A DNA stretch of 7,664 bases, from assembly GCA_903922535.1 (NCBI GenBank), contig CAIXUF010001265.1, positions 1-7,664 of the forward strand, read 5' to 3'. The notes below the pieces were generated by a model, which was not told where the DNA came from, ran no database searches, and was given only the letters and a program-made list of their open reading frames with translations. Shown here one piece after another: positions 1 to 4,700 of the stretch (within the stretch, counting starts at the first letter, position 1; every line of letters starts with the position of its first letter). The translations under genes and the position numbers were made by a program. This DNA comes from Candidatus Hydrogenedentota bacterium. GTDB taxonomy: Bacteria > Hydrogenedentota > Hydrogenedentia > Hydrogenedentiales > CAITNO01.

Positions 1-1
1 A

Positions 2-982
2 GCGCAGTCCACCGTGGACGCCTACGAGCAGACCGTTTTTGAGGAGTTGGTGGGCCGCACCGAGGCGATGCAGCGGGTGATTGACCTGATCAGAAAGGTG
101 GCGCCGACCGACAGCACGGTGCTGCTGCTCGGTGAAAGCGGCACCGGCAAGGAGGTGGTGGCGCACACCCTGCACCGAATCAGCGGACGCCGGGACAGGG
201 CCTTTGTGGCGGTCAACTGTGCCGCTTTGCCCGAGGCGCTGCTGGAGAGCGAGCTGTTCGGCCACGTTCGCGGGGCCTTCACGGGGGCTGATCGGGACAA
301 TACGGGACTATTCGCGGAGGCGGACGGTGGCACCATTTTCCTGGACGAAATCGGGGACATGTCGCTGATCACCCAGGCAAAACTGCTGCGGGTGCTCCAG
401 AACGGGGAGGTGCGCCCGGTGGGTTCCGGCACACCCCGGCGGGTCGACGTGCGCGTGATCGCGGCGACCAACTGCGATTTGCTCGACGCGGTGGAGCGGC
501 ATGCGTTCCGTGAAGACCTCTATTTTCGCCTCAACGTGGTGCAGATACGCATACCGCCGCTGCGCGAACGGATGGACGCCCTGCCCGCACTGATCAGCCA
601 CTTCATCACGCAGCACAACGTGCGGTTCGGCAAGAACGTGCGCGGAATGGACGAGACCTCGGCGCAATACCTGCGGCAGTATGGCTATCCCGGAAATGTG
701 CGCGAGTTGGAGAGCATCATGGCGCACGCGGTCATCATGGCCGATGGAGACATGATTCACGCGCAGGACCTGCCCGACGCGGTGCGCCACGGTGCGGTGC
801 GCCGGTTGGCGCTGGCCCACGATCCGAACGGGAACATCATGCCCCTGGCTGCGGCGGAGGAGCGTCACATTCGGGACACGCTCAAAGCACTGCGCGGCAA
901 CCAGAGCCTGGCCGCAAAGAAGCTCGGCATATCGCGGTCCACCCTCTGGCGAAAGATGAAGGAGTACGGGATAGAATCCTGA
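2..982 (+). CDS. Sigma-54-dependent NtrC-type transcriptional regulator, 5'-truncated by window edge
   Basis: This is an enhancer-binding activator that would use ATP hydrolysis to remodel the sigma-54 RNA polymerase closed complex. The frame is open to the left edge. The GTG at 14 is only the first possible start seen and has no visible ribosome site, so the gene probably begins upstream with a receiver or other sensory domain that cannot be seen. Counting from that GTG, the AAA+ domain shows Walker A GESGTGKE (40-47), an intact sigma-54 contact loop GAFTGA (87-92), Walker [12 protein letters not shown] (105-115), sensor I VIAATN (148-153), the arginine-finger region [11 protein letters not shown] (165-175) and sensor II GNVREL (227-232). 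A Fis-type helix-turn-helix closes the protein (about 296-319, with [17 protein letters not shown]). All motifs needed for sigma-54 activation are intact. What it senses and which genes it controls cannot be told from the window. The family call is very secure; the true start is unknown. Confidence 0.95.
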   Translation, partial: AQSTVDAYEQTVFEELVGRTEAMQRVIDLIRKVAPTDSTVLLLGESGTGKEVVAHTLHRISGRRDRAFVAVNCAALPEALLESELFGHVRGAFTGADRDNTGLFAEADGGTIFLDEIGDMSLITQAKLLRVLQNGEVRPVGSGTPRRVDVRVIAATNCDLLDAVERHAFREDLYFRLNVVQIRIPPLRERMDALPALISHFITQHNVRFGKNVRGMDETSAQYLRQYGYPGNVRELESIMAHAVIMADGDMIHAQDLPDAVRHGAVRRLALAHDPNGNIMPLAAAEERHIRDTLKALRGNQSLAAKKLGISRSTLWRKMKEYGIES

Positions 983-1032
983 TGGTCTTGGGTCTTGGAT
1001 GTAGGGTGTGTAGTGTGGAGATGCGGGGCAGA
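983..1032. other. Intergenic start; no gene
   Basis: Immediately after the regulator's TGA there is G/T-rich sequence with no ribosome site or clear hairpin. It includes TGGTCTTGG. The related string CCAAGACCAG occurs inside the inverted repeat near 7536-7545, so this may be a worn flank of the same repeat family. Confidence 0.3.
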
Positions 1033-1055
1033 CCGTACCGCGGGCGTCCCGCCTT
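1033..1055 (+). repeat. Palindromic intergenic repeat, copy 1 (single arm)
   Basis: The first 22 bases match 7480-7501 and the reverse complement of 7549-7570 with a single difference (G at 1042 instead of A). The core can fold as GCGGG-CGT-CCCGC (1040-1052) and is followed by CTTGTAATTT, so it might weakly terminate the regulator transcript. The T-tract is poor, so I call it a repeat rather than a terminator. Three copies in 7.7 kb, all outside genes, suggest a family dispersed through the genome. Confidence 0.75.
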
Positions 1056-1073
1056 GTAATTTAGGCACTTGCG

Positions 1074-1203
1074 CCATTATGGACTGCGGTGGCAGAGCGC
1101 GGCGGCCACACCGTTTTGGCTGATTTCAATGCCTGCCCGTCCGCACCCGCATTCTCACCCGAACAAGCCAAAGCGGCGTCGTTGCCGCCGCAGTCCATAT
1201 TGG
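1074..1203. repeat. Long imperfect inverted repeat (21-bp arms)
   Basis: The left arm 1074-1094, with core TATGGACTGCGGTGGCA, is matched in reverse complement by 1183-1203, with core TGCCGCCGCAGTCCATA. There are two mismatches in 21. An inner pair, TTGGCT (1116-1121) and AGCCAA (1166-1171), lies symmetrically inside. This looks like a dispersed non-coding element or two copies inserted head to head. Overlapping reading frames here, on both strands, have no ribosome site and no recognisable domain, so I do not call them genes. Confidence 0.7.
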
Positions 1204-1218
1204 TCCGGCAAAATGAGA

Positions 1219-1252
1219 CTTTCGTTTGCGCTCGAAGTCAGCGCAGCGAAAG
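1219..1252. repeat. Imperfect hairpin
   Basis: CTTTCG (1219-1224) pairs with CGAAAG (1247-1252), and TGCGCT (1227-1232) pairs with AGCGCA (1240-1245). A small internal loop separates the two stems and the terminal loop is seven bases. There is no T-tract on the + strand. On the - strand the hairpin is followed by TCTCATTTTG, so weak termination of antisense transcription is possible. Bases 1253-1384 around it show no credible gene. Confidence 0.45.
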
Positions 1253-1384
1253 AAGACGCGTTCTCCCTGCCGCGTTCCACGCCTTGCTCACAAAACGAAG
1301 CAGGAAAAGATGCTGGAAGCCTTCTCCACTTTGGACATTCCTTGGTCCTTTTGCGCCGCCCCCGAACAACGTTGTTTCTTTTGC

Positions 1385-1413
1385 TTGACACCATGAAGGG
1401 GAAACGGTATTCT
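1385..1413 (+). promoter_or_regulatory. Predicted sigma-70-type promoter
   Basis: A perfect -35 box TTGACA (1385-1390) is followed after exactly 17 bases by TATTCT (1408-1413), a 4/6 match to TATAAT that keeps the key T1, A2 and T6. Transcription would start near 1420. It lies just beyond the repeat-rich intergenic stretch and points at the large gene, leaving a leader of about 377 bases. It could instead drive a separate small RNA. No experimental support. Confidence 0.55.
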
Positions 1414-1578
1414 AATTTCCATCGTGTCCGCACGGGGTAGTTGTGTGCGGATGCAAAACAGTAAGGGTGCGGTTCACGGAGGTCGGGTAGGTGCGTTTGC
1501 AAAGGGCGGGCGGAAATTTCAACGCGGCAGAATCGCAAGGGGAGACGTGCAAGTTCCCCTGGCGCAGGCGAACCGCGT
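1414..1578 (+). promoter_or_regulatory. Possible structured 5' leader or small RNA
   Basis: Several complementary segments cluster here: TCCGCAC/GTGCGGA (1427-1433 with 1445-1451), directly followed by TGCAAA/TTTGCA (1452-1457 with 1496-1501), and AATTTCC/GGAAATT (1414-1420 with 1512-1518) enclosing both. Downstream, ACGCGG/CCGCGT (1522-1527 with 1573-1578) encloses AGGGGA/TCCCCT (1538-1543 with 1555-1560). I do not recognise a known riboswitch or 6S, SRP or tmRNA signature. The outermost 5' strand lies at or before the predicted transcription start, so that pairing would not form from this promoter. Confidence 0.35.
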
Positions 1579-1676
1579 CAATCCCAATTCATTCCCCCCT
1601 TTCCCCAGCGTCCCTGTGTCGCTCTGTGGTCCAGCCATAAGCCCAGGAAAATGAATCTTGACTTGGGATGAACGGG

Positions 1677-1720
1677 ACAGGACAGCAACGCCGGCAGGCT
1701 TGCCCTCCTGTGTGTCCTGT
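1677..1720 (+). promoter_or_regulatory. Inverted repeat in leader of large gene
   Basis: ACAGGACA (1677-1684) and TGTCCTGT (1713-1720) are perfect 8-bp arms. A small hairpin GGCA-GGCT-TGCC (1693-1704) sits between them. It lies 77 bases before the chosen start codon. It could be an operator, an RNA stem in the leader or chance. Bases 1579-1676 show no other clear signal. Confidence 0.35.
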
Positions 1721-1782
1721 GCATCCAGGCTCCATTTCTTCCCGGTCAAAGCAGAAAGGCTGTCCCAATCGCGATAACGCAA

Positions 1783-1787
1783 AAGGA
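1783..1787 (+). promoter_or_regulatory. Ribosome binding site deciding the start of the large gene
   Basis: AAGGA lies nine bases before the ATG at 1797. The same frame is open back to an ATG at 1668, but the extra 43 residues are polar and Arg/Gln/Pro-rich, with no Shine-Dalgarno at a good distance. Starting at 1797 puts a proper signal peptide at the N-terminus. A second ATG at 1806 is possible but leaves worse spacing. Confidence 0.7.
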
Positions 1788-1796
1788 CGAAGACTC

Positions 1797-4700
1797 ATGA
1801 ACCCCATGACAACTTCCCGGACGATGGTGATGGTGTTTGCCGTGGCGCTGCTGTGCATACCCTGCACCATCGCGCAAAGTGCCTCGGAGGCGCTGCCCAT
1901 GGTGGGCGGCATAACGACGAACTCCGTGACTGTCGCCATCGGATCGCAGGACGGCAACCCGGCAGGCACGGAGTATGCCATTGAATTCTCCTCGGCGGCC
2001 TTCGGCGCCCAGTGGGTCCAGGCGAACGGGAGCCGGGGGGCGACGGCGGTATGGGGCACTGCGGCGGCATGGGGCACAAAGACTGTGTCCGACCTGGCGC
2101 CCAACACCGCCTACACCTTCGCCCTTTTGGCGCGCAGCACCGTCACGTGCAGCGTGACGGGCAACGGGACCTGCACGGCGGCGCCGGCCACAGTGGAGCA
2201 TGGCGACACCAGTGACATCACGGTGACAGCGGACCCGCATTGGCACATTGCCAGCGTGGCCGACAGCGTGGAAGGTGACAAGGGCGGGTCCTACACGACC
2301 ACGGCGATCACCGGGCCGCGCACGGTCACGGCCACCTTCGCCATTGACCAGTACACCCTGACCTACACCGCCGGGTCGCACGGTTCGATCTCCGGCACAT
2401 CACCGCAGACGGTGGACCATGGCGGCAGCGGTGCGGAAGTGACGGCGGTGGCAAACACCGGCTACCACTTCGTGCAGTGGAGCGCCGGGGTGCTGACGGC
2501 GGCGCGTACGGACGCGAATGTGAGCGGCAACATCACGGTCACGGCCAGTTTTGCGGCGAACACGTACACCGTCGCCTACGACGCGCAGGGCGGCACGACC
2601 GCCACCTCGAAGAGCGTGACCTATGACTCGGCCTACGGCACCCTCGCCTCGACCACGCGCACGGGCTACACCTTTGCCGGGTGGTGGACGGCTTCCGGCG
2701 GCGGCACGCAGGTGCTGGACACAACCACCGTGGCGACGGCCGGCGACCACACGCTTTATGCCCACTGGACAGCGAACAGCTACACGCTGACCTACGACGC
2801 GCAGAGCGGCACGGCATGCACCCCGGCGAGCGTTATCTATGACTCGGCCTATGGCACACTCGCCACGACCACGCGCACGGGTTACGCCTTTGCCGGGTGG
2901 TGGACGGCTTCGAGCGGTGGCACGCAGGTGCTGGACACAACCACCGTGGCGACGGCGGGCGACCACACGCTTTATGCCCACTGGACGATTAACACGTACA
3001 CCCTGACCTATAGCGCCGGGTCACACGGCTCCATCACGGGCACATCGCCGCAGACGGTGAACTACGGCGGCAGTGGCGCCGAGGTGACCGCCGTGGCGGA
3101 CACAAACTATCACTTCGTCCAGTGGAGCGATGGGATACTGACCGCGGCCCGGACGGACACGCCGGTGACGGAAAACGTCAGTCTGACGGCCAGCTTTGCG
3201 ATCAACACCCATACGGTGACCTACAGCGCCGGGTCGCACGGTTCCATCACGGGCACGTCGCCGCAGACGGTGGACCATGGCGGCAGCGGCACCGAGGTGA
3301 CCGCCGTGGCGGATTCGGGCTATGCCTTCACGCAGTGGAGTGACAATTCGACGCAGAACCCGCGCACGGACAGCAATGTCACGGGCAACATCAGCGTGAC
3401 GGCCAGTTTCGGACTTCTCCCCGTGGTGGCGACTTTCGCGATTAGTGCCGGCGCGGCAACCGTCACGAACACCGCTGTGACGCTGGACAATACGGCCACA
3501 AACAGCCCCACGGACTGCATGGCGAGCGAGTCGTCGGCCTTCACCGGGGCGGTGTGGACGGCCTACGGCACCGCGCCAAACTTCACGCTTTCCGGCGGTG
3601 TGGGCACGCGCACGGTGTATTTCAAGACGCGCAACGCGGTTGGCGAGTCCGCCGTGACGAGCGACACTGTTTTCTTGGCACCGGAGACGGTGCCCGTGGC
3701 GACCGGAACCTTTGACATGGGGCGGTTGGCCAGTGGCACCAACGATGACAGGACCTATGGATCCGCCGGAGAAGACCCGGTACACAGCGTGACGCTGGGG
3801 GCGTACACCCTGGGCAAATACCTGGTGACGAACAAGCAGTATTGCGACGTGCTGAACTGGGCGCTGGCGCAGGACTACCTGAAGACCAGCGCGAATGCGG
3901 CGTGGGCGGGCACGGGCAACATCTATGCGGGCGGCAACTTGCAGATCGTCCTTGCCTATACGGACAGCTTTTGCAACATCCAGTACTCCGGCGGGGTGTT
4001 CACGCCGAAGACGCGGCCTGGGTTGCCCGCCGGGACGAACTATCCCATGGACACGCATCCGGTGGACGACGTGTCGTGGTACGGCTCAGTGGCGTTCTGC
4101 AACTGGCTGAGCCAGATGCAGGGACTGTCGCCCTGCTACGACATGACCACGGCGAACTGGCCACTGACCGTGGCGCCGCCGACGGCCGGCGGGTACCGCC
4201 TGCCCACCGAGGCGGAATGGGAGCGGGCGGCGGCATGGGACGGGGCGAAGCACTGGATCTACGGGTTCACCGGCGACACGCTGACCGGAAGCAACCTCTG
4301 CAACTACAACAAGGGAAGTCTTGTCTGGGTGAATCCCTTGGGCCTGACGGGCTATCCCTACACTTCTCCTGTGGGCTGGTTTAATGGAACGAATGTGAGC
4401 CCGAACGGCGCTGTGACGACGGTGAACAGCCCGAGCCCGGTGGGCGCGTTAACGAATCCGACGGGGCCGGCATCGGGCACTAACCGTGTGACTCGGGGCG
4501 GTGGCTGGGACCACATTTTCAGCGAGTGCCGTTCGGCGCATCGCAACGCTCTCCCCCCGACGTACTGGAACAACACCGACGGCAGCGGCGGCTTCCGGCT
4601 CGCCCGGACCGCCACCACCCAGTACGCCCTTTCCTACACGGCGGGGGCGAACGGCACCCTCTCCGGTGCCACACCCCAGATGGTTGTCTCCGGCGGCAGC

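Noticed and set aside
1069..1538. Overlapping ORFs of about 99-127 codons on both strands in the intergenic region
   Set aside because: They run through the inverted repeats, lack ribosome sites, have Arg/Ser-rich low-information translations and overlap each other on opposite strands.
1668..1796. Upstream ATG start adding 43 residues to the large protein
   Set aside because: The extension is polar, would bury the signal peptide and has no good Shine-Dalgarno, whereas ATG 1797 has AAGGA nine bases upstream.
983..1796. Sigma-54 promoter linking the regulator to the large gene
   Set aside because: Candidate GG...GC pairs that I checked by eye have the wrong spacing (N7 or N11 instead of N10), so I found no convincing -24/-12 element.
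1844..1870. Lipoprotein signal (cysteines at residues 20 and 23)
   Set aside because: VALLC and CIPC do not fit a lipobox with a small residue before Cys; ordinary cleavage near AQS-A fits better.
2352..3410. CRISPR-like or non-coding tandem repeat
   Set aside because: The repeats are 210-216 bases, in frame and match known B-repeat protein patterns; there are no short repeats with unique spacers.
3021..4058. A 345-codon antisense ORF inside the large gene
   Set aside because: It is a shadow of a GC-rich, repetitive coding sequence on the + strand: Arg/His/Gly-rich with no recognisable domain.
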